A DNA stretch of 51,731 nt from Solicoccozyma terricola (GCA_001600875.1 BCLD01000021.1:176871-228601), one strand, 5' to 3'; numbered from the stretch's first letter, positions 1 to 10,674 are shown. Notes: generated from the letters alone by a model not told the origin. Translations and numbers: made by a program.

Positions 1-264
1 TTTCTCAATCTAGCAGATTAAGTCATCAGTGAGCACTCTATTGTTCGCTCTTCAGCACCAAATTCGACTCACTACATGGGCCAAGTTCAACACGCCGTCA
101 CGCAGTCTGTCGAGTCTACNCCATTTTTCTCTAATAACTCTAGAACGCCTGTGGGGTACGTGCTTAGGACCTCCTAAGATACGGCCTCGATTTCCACCCG
201 TGCAGAGTCGACTCACTCTGCGCCCCCGCCTTGAGCGTCAGACCGCAATCACCATCGCCTGCGA

Positions 265-268
<4 letters not shown>

Positions 269-314
<46 letters not shown>
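269..314. repeat. (GA)n microsatellite
   Basis: About 23 uninterrupted GA units. Open frames crossing it are Arg-Glu or Ser-Leu runs created by the repeat and are not genes. The 500 bases around it show no other supported feature. Confidence 0.97.
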
Positions 315-315
<1 letters not shown>

Positions 316-562
316 GAATACCGGTACGGCTCAGCCGTGCTTTTCCAATGATAGGACCCTCTCAACTCACTCGTATCATACTGAGTGATTTCGGGCTCCG
401 CTTGGATCAGATTGCGGCATGCCGCCCTGAGGGCTGACGCGAACAGAGTAAAGTCGCTGACTGTCCGGGTAGACATCACCTGATGCAGGTTAGCGACCTG
501 CTAACCTCCACTTAAGACGCAAGTTGTTCGGAACCTACATGGAACCGGCGCGCCACCACTTC

Positions 563-600
563 AGGGTTAGGGTTAGGGTTAGGGTTAGGGTTACCCTAAA
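563..600. repeat. Interstitial telomere-type repeat with an inverted last unit
   Basis: Five TTAGGG-type units run left to right, then the last TTA is followed directly by CCCTAAA, the opposite strand orientation. TTAGGG is the telomere unit of many fungi. The block lies immediately beyond the cut end of a transporter gene (651-893), so it marks a breakpoint. It is too short to be a functional telomere. It may be a healed break, a telomere-fusion scar, or telomerase repair of an internal break; which one cannot be told from the sequence. Confidence 0.9.
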
Positions 601-650
601 GATCAGTCAGAGTATGAATGGGATCCACCAGAGTGCAATCCAGATCTCAC

Positions 651-893
651 CTGGTACCCATCAGTGGCTGCCGAGAAGGTGACGGCGAGACAGATGAGAG
701 CCGCCCACTTGAACGTCTTCATCGTCTGCCATATGGTCAGGTTCTGATACTCCGACCACAGCTCTGCTTTGCTGGCTTCGATGTCCTCGTGAGAGAATGG
801 AACGTCGTTGATCTCATGGTGAGAGTACTCTTCTTTGCTCTCGGCGGTGTCGGATGCTGCCCACGGTGCTTCTTCCTTGGAGATGACGTCCAT
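651..893 (-). pseudogene. Truncated MFS sugar transporter, first exon only
   Basis: Eighty-one codons start at the ATG at 893. An upstream in-frame ATG at 971 is also possible, but the peptide from 893 resembles the usual cytosolic tail. The peptide is acidic and then runs into WQTMKTFKWAALICLAVTFS and AATDGYQ, the start of the first membrane helix of fungal hexose/maltose transporters of the major facilitator superfamily. The exon ends in CAG followed by a good donor GTGAGA at 650-645, but the intron runs into telomere-type repeats after about 50 bases and no further exon follows. The other eleven helices are absent, so this cannot transport anything. A TATA-like stretch lies on the minus strand near 1113-1120, in keeping with a former promoter. 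Family assignment is inference from the tail and helix 1 only. Confidence 0.7.
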
Positions 894-1712
894 GGTGTGC
901 GGCTGGGTGGTTGATGGCAGTGGAACGAGTTTGAAGCTGGCCTGCAGTGGTGACGAGGATCTCAATTCCAACCTTGTTCTCTTATGTACTCTGCTGATGT
1001 CGCTGTCTGCTGAAGAAAGTACCGATCTGCGTCGAGACAGGATGCGGGGTAATGCCCCGCCGAATGCGGTCCCGACCTTGCACGTGATAGACCGAGAATG
1101 GTCCGCCGGGCAATATAAACATTAATTTGGCGCCGCGATCGGCTCGAACCCGTGACCGCTACAGGGAACGCCACGGTGGCGAGAGCATGCTGTGCCGAGT
1201 TACCGCAGCAATGTCATACCGACAGCGGACGAATTTCGTACAACAATTCACAATTTGGTCAGCGTTCACAATCAGATAGCAATCGCTGCCACGGATAACG
1301 GCTGCATCGGACAGTTGCGCGGATAGTTGTTCGGCTCCCCACAACAGATCCGCCAGTGTGATCATCCGCGGGCTTTGTTCATGCCGATGGAAGGATCAAA
1401 TTTGGAAAGTGCAGTCACATACCGGTAACTTCACCGAAAGAGGAGATGACCGTCAGCACAGTTAACCGAAGGAGCCTATGACACGTAAGCCGGTTATCGG
1501 ATCGCTCCACCCCCACACCTTTGCGGCTCTTTGTCCCGCCGATCCTTACAATGTAATGTGGGGCAGACTTTTCTTCTCCTGCCATCTGATCCCTAAGCGC
1601 CGCTCAGCATCGTTTTGTCCAGACTTTCAATGACGCCTATTAAAGCCCGCTCTGTAGTACCAGCCAAGAAGCTAGGCCTCAATCAAAACTCAGAAAGTTA
1701 CCTGCCATTAAA
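894..1712. other. Intergenic: divergent promoter region
   Basis: Lies between the minus-strand transporter exon and the plus-strand glucanase gene, so it would be a shared divergent promoter. I see no convincing reading frame. A weak TATA-like element is at 1113-1120. A B-box-like stretch at 1141-1151 does not fold into a tRNA. Confidence 0.6.
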
Positions 1713-3326
1713 ATGCTCAACTTCAAAGCACGTCTGTTGACCGCTCTGTGGGCCGCTGCACTGGCAGATGCATTCCCTCGTGGCGACGTTCATGAAGTAC
1801 TCGTTAATGTCAGTGCACACGGAGATTGCACTTATACAGATTGGAGGTCTTTCAAGGGTAATGGTGTCAACCTAGGTAGGAGTTGTCGTGCTTGTGTCGA
1901 GCGTCACCTTCCGAGTTCTGAAGGTTAGCTCTCAGGAACATGGTTTGTTCAGGAGGTCACAAACTTTCCTGAGATTTTCACTCGGAGCCCATTTCCAAAT
2001 GCTTCGGATGAGTGGGATCTGTGCCAAGTATGGGGCAAAGCAGGTTGCGGCCCTTGGTTGGAGCATCACTACGCTACCTTTTACACTCCCAACGATATTG
2101 ACAACATCGCTCACCATGGAGTCAACGTGATCAGGATACCCACCCGTGAGTGGATGCGAACGTTCTCTTCTGTCCGTTCCACTTACCTTGATTGTCGCTT
2201 GACTGCTCAAAGATTACTCTACTTGGATCGATGTGCCCGGTTCCAATCTTTATCATGGTAAACAGACGACTTATCTTCGGACGATCACGGAATATGCCAT
2301 CAACACGTATGGAATGCGAGTTATTATTGACATACATTCGCTTCCTGGAGGTATCCGCGATATCGGGGAGCACATCGGGTCAGTGGAGTGGAGCGCATGG
2401 TTGCACGACTTTCTCCGGCTCTTGCCACATTGCATCTCCTCACTAACGCGCATTTGTACAGGAACGGGCGGTGGTGGCACAATAGCACAGCTCTTGAATT
2501 CTCCAAGCGCGCTGTTCAGAAAGCTGCGGAGTGGATAAACGCGAGCCCGAACGCATGGGCGTATACTTTCTCACCTATCAACGAAGCTTGTGATAACACA
2601 ACTGCATTTGGTCAACCGAACGCTATCAGGTTTGTGCTTGCGCTGTCGGAAACCGCTTCAAATCCTATATTAACGGTTGGCCCTATGACAGCATCGGAGG
2701 AGCTGAGTTTTGGGTGAAATACATACAAACAGCAATTGGAATTGTCAGGAATGTGAATCCCAAGATTCCCATCATGGTCCAGGATTCATTTGCCGGAGCG
2801 GCTAGATGGTTAGTAGTGGGAGCCATTCGAAGAATGTGCTCCGACGGCTTAACATGAGATTTGCAACCTCTAGGGCGCCCTACTTCGACTCAAGGACGGA
2901 CAACGTGGTGTTCGACGAGCATTACTATTACTTCTTCAACACGACTGTTACCCCAGATACATTGCTCCAAGACGCGTGTTATCGCGCAAAGACAAACGTG
3001 AATGAGGAATTTCCGATCTTTGTCGGCGAATGGGTTAGAAGCAAGTTCCCACTCAACTCCTGGAATGAGCGCTAACTCCTGCACCCAACTGACAGACTAT
3101 ACAGACAGGAGTAAATAACACTTTCGCAAAACGACACGTTTCTTACGCCTCTCAGGAAATTGCCTATCACAAGTATCTTCGTGGAGGTGCATACTGGACC
3201 GCAAAGTTTACCGCCAACGCACCTGCACCCGGTGAAGGTTCGCAGAAAGATTACTGGAGCTGGGAGAATCTAGCTAGCAGTGGCGTACTCGAAAGAAAAC
3301 GGCCTGACAATATGGCCTGTCCCTAG
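1713..3326 (+). CDS. Exo-beta-1,3-glucanase (glycoside hydrolase family 5), seven exons
   Basis: Exons 1713-1875, 1936-2145, 2213-2378, 2462-2629, 2692-2808, 2874-3033 and 3096-3326 join in phase to 404 codons and a stop. All introns are GT..AG and 60-83 nt; several contain CTAAC or TTGAC branch sites. The first ~20 residues form a signal peptide (positive start, hydrophobic core, cut near ADA-FPRGD), so the enzyme is secreted or wall-bound. Family landmarks in order: KGNGVNLGTWF, DEWDLC, NVIRIPTHY, IDIHSLPGG, the acid/base motif INEACDN (Glu acid/base), and the nucleophile motif FVGEWT. GH5 exo-glucanases (EXG1 type) cut glucose from the non-reducing end of beta-1,3-glucan during wall remodelling. 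Length matches the family (~400). Oddity: the usual Asn-Glu-Pro is Asn-Glu-Ala. Substrate could also be another beta-glucan. The reading frame is intact. Confidence 0.93.
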
Positions 3327-3855
3327 GTGCTTGTTTGAGTGCACCCCTGAAGCACGTGAACAATTATCAGAAATGACGACCGATGGAGAACAATGGGTGG
3401 GGAACAATAGGTGACAAATTTTAGAGGGCGGGACAATAGGAAGACAACGCAGAAGCGACAGTCATTCCTTCTCGCCGTCTGTTTTACACCATGCAAGTAC
3501 CCCTTTACTCCCGCTCGATGTACCGAAGCGGAAGGAACAACCGACATCATCACGACGTTTGCCGCACGTCTATAGCCGGCGGCGCACACACATCCATCGG
3601 AAGCTGGCCTTCCACATGGGATTCCGATCCTTTCGGCCAAATTTTGCGGCTTCACTTGATATTTTTTGCTGAGTGCTGCCCTGGCGAGATGTTGAGCACA
3701 TTGCAGCAAGTCGAAGGGATGTGTCGTTCGTTACGTGTTCCGTCGCCTTCTGTGGACTCCGCCTGCAGGCGGTAATCCTTGGGCATGAGCATGAGAGAGT
3801 ATCCTTTCTTGCAGCAAGTAACCGCACATTTACCAACATCCGAGATCGAGGATAC
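3327..3855. other. Intergenic or 3' end of the minus-strand WTGG gene
   Basis: A possible acceptor on the minus strand at 3763-3765 could open one more exon of the neighbouring minus-strand gene (to about 3570), but the peptide is basic and unlike the family, so I leave it out. Nothing else is supported. Confidence 0.4.
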
Positions 3856-4822
3856 CGCTCTCCTGAGATACTATCGTTGTCGTCTTTGATGTTGATGGTC
3901 CAGGTGTAGGTGTTGATGGTCAGCCCTAAAATGGTGAAGCTGCAATGGAGGGTCAATCGAGCTCTCAGCAATGGTCAGAATCGCCAGGACCGTCAAAGAC
4001 TCACGAAGCGCTAGGACCAGCAGTAACCCCACTGAAAAAAAGAAGCTCGTAAGGCGGAACACCACCGCTCCAACTGTTCGTGGCATGCGAAGAAAAGCAG
4101 ACCATTGAGGGGTTGCAAGGTTGAGATTGGGGGAAGTGAATAGGGTCCGTGTCAACAACTCGGGTATGGATGACTTTGATACAAGGCGTCCAAGACCCAC
4201 CTGATCTGCACCGTCTCACACTGAAGAAAAGAGGTAGGGAGGTAAAGGGTCAAAGCGGACGAGGGGGTCAAGGAAGCCGAATTTCCGGGCTGAATGGTGA
4301 GTTGGGGGGTTTCCGAGCTGTTACCTGGCAGGAAAGACGGGAGAGGCATGAGCACGACATCGTGGGCAGCAAAACGAGAAAGCAGAGCATAACCAACCGG
4401 TCGAGTCCACGACACCGAGTGAGACGTTGCTACCGGCAGCGAGGTCGACGTTCCAATTAAAGGAGGTATCCTGTCCGCTTTGGCTGCAATCGACCATCGA
4501 TCGAGTCCTCAGTAACAGCGAGAGAGTCGCCAGGACGGTGAGGGACTCACAGAGAACGGCCATTTTTATTGTCATTGTAAAAGAGATCGAGGATATAAGG
4601 CGGAACACCACCGGTCCAGCTGTGGGCGGCATCGAAGGATTATGAGGAAAGGAGCACACCATTGAGGGGTTGCAAAGTTGAGATTGGGGAACCAGAGGGA
4701 ATAGGGTAGGGGCTCGTCAGCAACTGCCTTCACTGATACTCGAGTGAAACACTCACTTGAACACCGCCGGCGCGCACTGAACCAGAGTCGCCGGGGAATT
4801 GATGAGCAGAGCTAGAACTGTG
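3856..4822 (-). CDS. Secreted protein with two duplicated WTGG-type beta domains (start unresolved)
   Basis: Six minus-strand exons join in phase: 4757-4822, 4551-4619, 4398-4483, 4201-4324, 4005-4073 and 3856-3939, with GT..AG introns. The product reads LVQCAPAVFNWTGGVPPY, then a linker, then FNWNVDLAAGSNVSLGVVDS, then a second unit with CETVQISWSGGVPPYEL and TYTWTINIKDDND. This Cys / WTGG-xxPY / W-x-V-D / DSTG pattern is known from basidiomycete cell-surface proteins that end in a Ser/Thr-rich or membrane segment; function is unknown. No in-frame ATG joins cleanly at the 5' end: the stretch before 4822 looks like a polypyrimidine tract ending in CACCACAG, so an upstream exon is probably missed. 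The C-terminal exon is also unresolved. Introns as well as exons are similar between the two units, pointing to a recent internal duplication. The gene may be decaying. Confidence 0.62.
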
Positions 4823-6468
4823 GTGGGAAAGAAACCAGAAGGAATAACAAAAAGAGTAAGTATAGAGGGATGTCAGTTTTGCAGGCATATGCTGACGCAC
4901 CCGACCCCAACGAATCGGACAGAGCGAGGCCAACATTTGGTGATTGGGGTTCGTGTGAGTGATCAGGATGAGTGATTGGCATGCGATAGTATCGAGATGT
5001 ACGTAGTCAACCCCGGTCCCGTTGGTTCCTCTTTCCTTGAAGGGAGGTTAATATCGACCTCATTGCCTCCTATGTGTTGCCACGACGACACAGGGAGAAA
5101 CAAGTCGTCGTGGCGCGGATTCACACTCGACCGGGTACATGATCCATCCAACTGTCACGCCACCAGGGTCCGACTCTCCCTTTGTACCCCAGTATCCTTG
5201 CGATCTCCCGGCGCATTTTCGTTCGAGTGAGTCGGATCCACGCTTGAACGCACCGATAGCAGCAATACTTGGAGGGAAATATGTGCGGAATATGACCATA
5301 GGGGCCTTCACAGACTTCACCGTTTTGCCTCTGAGTGGTGTCGTGACGGTGCATTGGGCGATGCTGGCAGGTGTGACCATATCCAGCATCCGAGAAGCAC
5401 TTTTGCTGCCAAAATTCAATTTCATGGTCAGTGGTAACTGTTATGTTTCGGCGACCCCGTCGGAGTCAAGAACTGTGAAACACGTAAGGCTCGGATGTTT
5501 CAATTGAGCGGATGCATCGAATGGGTTTCAAGCCTCTTCCGGCTGACTCCAACGGTTCCAATTTCCATCCCTTGACGCCACTCAAGCGACAATCAATTAT
5601 CCGATTAGAGGTGGTGAAATCTAGATGTTGGATCTGGATCAAAATGCGATGTAGCCAGTGAAACCTGCGGGGATCAACTGCTGACTCGCAGATGACAGTC
5701 CCGGATGGTCGTTTTTGCTTGCTCCCGGCTGCCCACCGCCCATGAGCTCAAGTGGCGGTCGTCGTTGCTATGGGACAGCATCCATTATCATTAGACATCA
5801 TTTTCGCGCACCTCGTCATCTCCTCGTCCTTCCAATCTTTGCAAGGTCACTGTACCTGAACGTCCACTTTGCTGTCCCGTTGTATATCTCGGCTCCGGAG
5901 TCGAGTGTTGGGAAATTTATCGATTATAGACCGGAAGCCTGTGAGTCAATCGTTCTGGCCCTGTTGATCAATTTTAAAGTGGAAAACTATCCCCGAACGC
6001 ATACACTGGACCCGAAACCAAGTGTGACATTTCCCCTCAACTTCTCAACGAGCAGAGGTATGCATAGAGGTTGCTTTAAGACGGGGGAATACGGATCGTG
6101 ATGTGTCCTATAGCCAGTCACGTACGTATGTATGTGGTCCATTTCATCTGTATCCGCTTCAAGGTTAGCTATTACTCCGAGCCACTTATTATGTGACAAT
6201 AAACGCCACGCCGTACAATGCTATGCCAAGATGCTCCATACATATTGACCAGTATCTGCATTCGCTTGGCTCCGTTAGATTTCGAATACAGCTGCGTGAG
6301 TGCGAGGGCCAAATCAAATTGGAGCCTTTGAAACAAGAATTTAACCGACTGTTATCAAGCCCGTCTTTCGTCACTGTCAACGACTTGCAACTATATGACC
6401 TATCAAGCTCCTGCTCCAACTGGCATCTATCATCCCCCGCCAATGTCATATCAGGCTACTCTTAATCT
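4823..6468. other. 1.6 kb with no confident gene
   Basis: Several open frames of 85-130 codons overlap on both strands (for example 4976-5230 and 5139-5507 on plus, 5060-5425 on minus, 5715-6101 and 6193-6465 on plus). None shows a domain, a signal peptide, or splice joins that extend it convincingly. I cannot choose a strand. Confidence 0.5.
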
Positions 6469-6783
6469 GTTGTTCGACAAAGGTTGTAGGCAGGTGAAAG
6501 TATTGGATATGGGTGCTTCTTCAATACAACGACAATCTCTAGCTCGCTTACCCTGACTATATAGATGCAGCAGCGACTTTAGAACAATAGAGAAATCGTT
6601 TAGTGCCTAAGTCAACAATAGTGTCGTTGACCTATAACAATGGAATGCAGTTAGATCCATTGTTTCCCTGTCTCACTTCCTTATGTCTCACACTAGTCCT
6701 TGAGACATTCGTGCTTCCAATCTTCTTTCCATTTTGAGTCCTGTTGCCTATTGTTCTATGACCGGATGCGTCTATATTCAACA
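6469..6783. repeat. Dispersed repeat R1, copy 1
   Basis: About 315 bases nearly identical to 35400-35725 in the same orientation, with a shorter match at 43786-43865. Shared landmarks are TGTTGTTCGACAAAGG at the left, GACCTATAACAATGGAATGC in the middle and GACCGGATGCGTCTATATT at the right. In the 35.4 kb copy the left end overlaps a minus-strand exon-like frame, so the repeat may derive from a duplicated host gene rather than a transposon. No terminal repeats are visible. Confidence 0.85.
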
Positions 6784-6830
6784 TCTTGTAGCCCTGCAAG
6801 CTGCTATTATTTGATGGCTTGACTTCCAGC

Positions 6831-7517
6831 TTGGCCTATGAGTCAGTGCATTGCTGATGGTAGAGACGTGGTCGAGTTGGGCCTGGTGACCCTTGAGTTT
6901 GCCAAGGTGTTGTTCGAGAAGTAAGTGCAGCGCTGACGATACAGGATATGCGAGAAGTTTATATGCGATCTCTTTGAATAGGTTCATGCGTCTGGCCAAC
7001 CCTTACCTATTCACACTTGGACCTGTTCTCCAAACGTTTGGTATGTCTCTGTCTCGCCTTGTACCCGTGCAAGAGATCATCGAGCACTGACAGACATTTC
7101 ATCGCAAGATACTGTCCGTCGATCATCTAGTTTCCTCTTCTCCACTATTGTGGGCAAACCTTTGAGGGGTTCGGTCAAAATCCGGCGGTAGAATCTTCCT
7201 CGCAGCGGTGTGAAGAGATCTGTGACCACCTTCTCTATACACGGCTTCTGGAAGGCCAGCGGTCCCGAGAGACCATCCAAGGGATCCTCATCATGACAGA
7301 ACACAAGGATCCCGACGATGAACGGCACTACATGCTGCTGGGACTGGTGAGCTGAATCAATGCGACGATATCCACAATATGTTAATTCAGCGATTTCCCG
7401 TCTCCCAAAGGCATGTCGTGGCAGTGGAACTCCGTCTCAGAAATTCCAATCCAATGTCCAGCGATAGAAATTGCCGGCACGACGTGCGATTGTGGCTGAC
7501 CTTGTTTCACGCCGTCG
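6831..7517 (+). pseudogene. Fragment of a fungal transcription factor (middle homology region)
   Basis: Five exons join in phase: about 6831-6920, 6982-7040, 7094-7149, 7206-7346 and 7391-7517, all with GT..AG introns. The product contains LGLVTLEFAKVLFEKFMRLA, NPYLFTLGPVLQTF, RRSSSFLFSTI, a CEEICDHLLYTRLLEGQRS stretch, and NCRHDVRLWLTLFHAV. This order matches the fungal-specific regulatory domain found behind Zn2Cys6 DNA-binding clusters (FFERFxxxxNPxxxLLDP, RSPFLFTxI, and NRERTWLxLF motifs). Both ends are missing: the left end meets repeat R1 at 6783, and after 7517 the frame makes no sense. There is no DNA-binding cluster, so it is a remnant. A segment of about ten residues after FLFSTI is also lost. 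Confidence 0.68.
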
Positions 7518-7702
7518 GTGAGATAGGCGTATGATTGAGGCGTCGCAGCTGAGGAACTGAATCACCATCCCTGTCACCCAGGGTGTCATAGAACATGCAT
7601 GCCAGATCACACTGGACAGGGTGATGGGTCTTTTCGCGGGTCCTATTTGTAAGCCTCTCATTCGTTGGAGTCCCGACATTTTTACCGCGATCCCACCTTT
7701 AG

Positions 7703-8179
7703 TCACCTGTTATAGGCCTCGGAACATTCCCTCAAAGTTTTACAGCAGAGACCGACATTCAGGTACCGACATTCACCTCCGAAGAATGAACTCTTCTCAC
7801 TAATACTATCAACAGTCAAACTCGCTCCCGAATTCAAAGGCGTCAAAATTGACATCTGAGGTGAATCCGGTGGTGCAGGAGCTAGAACTGATGGTCTCCA
7901 CGCTGATGACGCCGCTGTCGGAAAGGTGTCCCCGTTGGTGGTTGATTTGGTGGTGGTAGCGTTGTAAGCGTTGGTATTGGCGGTACGGAGGCAGGTGATC
8001 GCGGCGGTCGTAGTGGGTTTAACGGAACCACGTATCATTTCTCCCAGACTCCAATTCACACAATCGTCATCTCCGGCGACATTTCCATTGGTATTAGATG
8101 GTGTTGTCATATATTGAGGACGTAGGGACTCTCGAATTGCATCTATTAGAGTTGGCGGTTGAGTTGGTTGTTCTGACAT
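7703..8179 (-). CDS. Thr/Asn-rich hypothetical protein, possibly a retroelement gag start
   Basis: A 158-codon open frame starts at the ATG at 8179. The product begins MSEQPTQPPTLIDAIRES and continues with Thr, Asn, Ser and Ala-rich low-complexity sequence. There is no domain I recognise. A nucleotide-level resemblance to the leader and gag start of LTR retroelements (short 5' leader, small acidic N-terminus) is only an impression. It could equally be the first exon of a regulator. Codons beyond about residue 120 may be read-through of an intron. Confidence 0.3.
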   Translation of the reverse strand: MSEQPTQPPTLIDAIRESLRPQYMTTPSNTNGNVAGDDDCVNWSLGEMIRGSVKPTTTAAITCLRTANTNAYNATTTKSTTNGDTFPTAASSAWRPSVLAPAPPDSPQMSILTPLNSGASLTVDSISEKSSFFGGECRYLNVGLCCKTLRECSEAYNR

Positions 8180-9060
8180 TAACCAGCTGGAAGAAGGTTC
8201 CTCAAGGGTTCCGAATTCCGGTCTCCAATGTCGGATGCTCAGTATGGTGATTCAAGTCCAACATACGTTGAATACGTTGTGAATTAGTGAGTGTTGAGGT
8301 TCGTGAAAGTGAACAAAGGCGTTCGATCGTTCACGCGTTCGCCTGTGTGTCCTCTCCTTGAGCGGTATGGTACCGTGCGTAACCCCGGCGTTCACGAACC
8401 GGTCGAACGTCGGGATAGATAGCCGGGAGATGTCTTCGTTACCGCTGTTTGATGAGCAGAAGTATGGTGTGAATCGCATTGTCGAATGATAAGTAAACAA
8501 GGAGACGCGAATCACTGGGTGCGCGAATCACTTACATGGTTTGGCTACGCTGCTGTGTCGCGTAAAAGGATACGTGCAGTGGTGGAGAATGTGTACTAGT
8601 GCACAACAGCAGTGATGATGTGGAATGTCATGTGGGATTGAAGGTGACGCCTGGTCGATGATGGTGATGAGGGAACACCGTAATCTCATAACAACGGACA
8701 TCCGAAATGATGTATGTCCGTTACTCTACTCTACCTACTCCATCTACCTTCCTTCAGCATCACATCCACTGCCTGTTCAAAAGGTTTGGTCTCCTTCTCG
8801 CGTTAAAATGTCTCAGATTCTTACGCCCACCGTCTGCCATCTTCGTAATCGACGGCATGATCTTGAGCCTACCGTATCCTTCGTGCAGGAGGTCCAAGGG
8901 TCCTCGATGGCACCGAAAATTTCCATTTGTTTAGCTCGAGGCATGCGGCCAATAGCTTCGGTATCGGGAATGATGAGTTAATGGTCTCTTCCTCGGGTTC
9001 TGTATCAGGGAACTATACGCGCTGACTACGAAAAGATTCGTAGCCTTTCCCAGCAGCGAT
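8180..9060. other. Intergenic, no confident gene
   Basis: Holds overlapping weak frames (8252-8515 minus, 8625-8981 plus) without domains. Nothing else recognised. Confidence 0.45.
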
Positions 9061-9190
9061 TTCAGAACATTGACACACCTCATCGCGTGTCCATATACTG
9101 TCAGCAAGTACGGACGCACGTCCGTAACACTGTCAGCGAGTAGTATGACCGTCAGCACGTCTGGATCAGTCTAGGATACATCAGTATAAG
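9061..9190 (+). mobile_element. Copia pol linker fragment
   Basis: Reads RTHVRNTVSE and then a segment matching the linker between integrase and reverse transcriptase of the copia element at 46.2-47.9 kb (TRVRNTVSK there). Both copies share the bases GGATCAGTCTAGGAT. The fragment is about 130 bases, frame-broken and cut at both ends. Confidence 0.6.
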
Positions 9191-9418
9191 GTAGGATGCA
9201 AGTGTGGCAGAGGGGAACTCGTCTGGGACTACATAATACTCAGATTATCGAGCTAGAGATGTAATAGGAAACAACAGGAGCCAGTCCCAAGACCAACACC
9301 GACGTTCGACGATGAAGGAAGACGACGAAACCCCGGCCGCACCACCAGAAACCAACATCACTGTCGATCCGGCAATTCTTTCCTTGCGTACACCAGACCA
9401 AACGCTAGGAATGCGTAC

Positions 9419-9700
9419 CTATAATAGGAATGCTACATGTGAAATTGTACTATATGCAAATAGTCGTTTAATTCGGAATTGAGCAAGTCCTACTACTGTA
9501 CAAATAACTAGACATAGTAATGATGAAATTAGGAGAAGGTTTTTCCAGATGCTGATTGAAGAACCATCGGATAGGAATAACGTTAATGATGTTCCTGATA
9601 ATCCTGATTGTAATTCTAATAGGAATACAAGAATTGAGATTTTAGGCATAATAGTTAACCAAGTTGTTACAATTGTTGGAGTTCGGCCATATACATGATG
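9419..9700 (-). pseudogene. nad2: Nuclear insert of mitochondrial NADH dehydrogenase subunit 2 (NUMT)
   Basis: Minus-strand frame reads [20 protein letters not shown] and ends with [26 protein letters not shown]. These are hallmark segments of fungal mitochondrial nad2 (complex I, membrane arm). About 90 residues of a ~500-residue protein are present, so it is a fragment. The local base composition is richer in A and T than the neighbours. It is sandwiched between copia fragments at 9061-9190 and 9701-10385, all within 1.3 kb. A misjoined mitochondrial read is possible but the flanks continue smoothly on both sides. Confidence 0.88.
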
Positions 9701-10385
9701 GACACTCTCAACAGGTTTTGACAAGGATGAACCAAGAAATGTCAATGAAGCGATGAAGGATGGTGATGCAGTTGAGTGGAAAGGAATGCTTCCCGAGCCA
9801 AACCAATTATCGGAACTGAGCCGCCCCAATCAGCAGGACGCCCATCGACAACTACATACCAGCAGAGCTTACGCCATATCAAGAGATTGTTGAGTGCTTA
9901 CTATGGCTCGCTGGATGTACCCGACCCGATGTCAGCTACGCCGCATCACTACTGGCAAGGCACATTAACAACCCCACCGAAGCTCACTGGGAAATGGCTT
10001 TACGAGCGACATCGTACCTGGCAAACACAAGGAATATTGGTTTGGAACTCGGTGGCAATCAATCACCTTTGCAAGGGTGGGTCGACGCCGATTGGGCCGG
10101 ATGCCACGATACCAGAAGGTCGACCACCGGCTATGTCTTCAAGATCAATGGATCAGCAATCACCTGGTGCTCGAGGAGGTAGCAAACGGTAGCTTCATCG
10201 ACAGTGGAAGCTGAGTACATTGCAACTGCCGAAGCAGCAAGAGAAGCGATCTGGCTGAGGAATCTATTGAGGGAACTTGGTTTCAAGTCCCTCACTTCCA
10301 TCACTCTCCATGTCGACAACCAAGGGGCTATGCGACTAGCCACCAACCCGAGTACTCACCAACGGACTAAGCACATCGATATCAC
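9701..10385 (+). mobile_element. Ty1/copia fragment: linker piece plus RNase H domain, broken
   Basis: Bases ~9715-9790 read [20 protein letters not shown], typical of the linker ahead of copia reverse transcriptase. After a jump, ~9826-10385 reads PYQEIVECLLWLAGCTRPDV, VDADWAGCHDTRRSTTGYVF, STVEAEYIATAEAAREAIWL and HVDNQGAMRLATNPSTHQRT-KHIDI: the RNase H domain with its Asp, Glu and Asp residues. A TAG stop interrupts the frame at about 10181 (after WCSRR). The reverse transcriptase itself is absent. Sequence continues into an oppositely oriented copia tail. Confidence 0.88.
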
Positions 10386-10556
10386 TGAAACCCTCCTCCT
10401 CACTCCCGGAAGTTGTATCCTCGACCCCAATTGGTTGCAAAGATCACTGAAGACACGGAGTTCGAGATCCTTTCTGAGGATGTCGGCAGACATCTGTTCC
10501 GTTGGGCAGTATTCTAGCTTAATTGTGTGGGTGTAGACGACAGAAGAATTGTGCAA
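10386..10556 (-). mobile_element. Copia RNase H tail, opposite orientation
   Basis: Minus-strand frame contains IKLEYCPTEQMSADILRKDL, the C-terminal RNase H/tail motif of copia elements (ExPTEExxADILTKxL). It meets the plus-strand fragment tail to tail near 10385. It belongs to a different subfamily from that fragment, judging by the residues. Confidence 0.7.
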
Positions 10557-10674
10557 TGCTCAGCGAGAGGGGATCATTATATACATAGAACCTGTAGGAT
10601 TTATATTGGGGCATCGTCAAGTCGAGCAGTGCATCGTAATATCATCCGCAGCTCGGTGTATTTCAGCTAGACAT

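Noticed and set aside
29..479. Open frames over the (GA)n tract
   Set aside because: Produced by the dinucleotide repeat; all frames are free of stops there.
1125..1210. tRNA-like B box (GGGTTCGAGCC) on the minus strand
   Set aside because: The T-arm stem pairs for only three bases and no anticodon arm can be formed.
9109..9126. Palindrome TACGGACGCACGTCCGTA
   Set aside because: It falls in the copia linker codons (RTHVRNTV) and other copies of the linker do not keep the symmetry.
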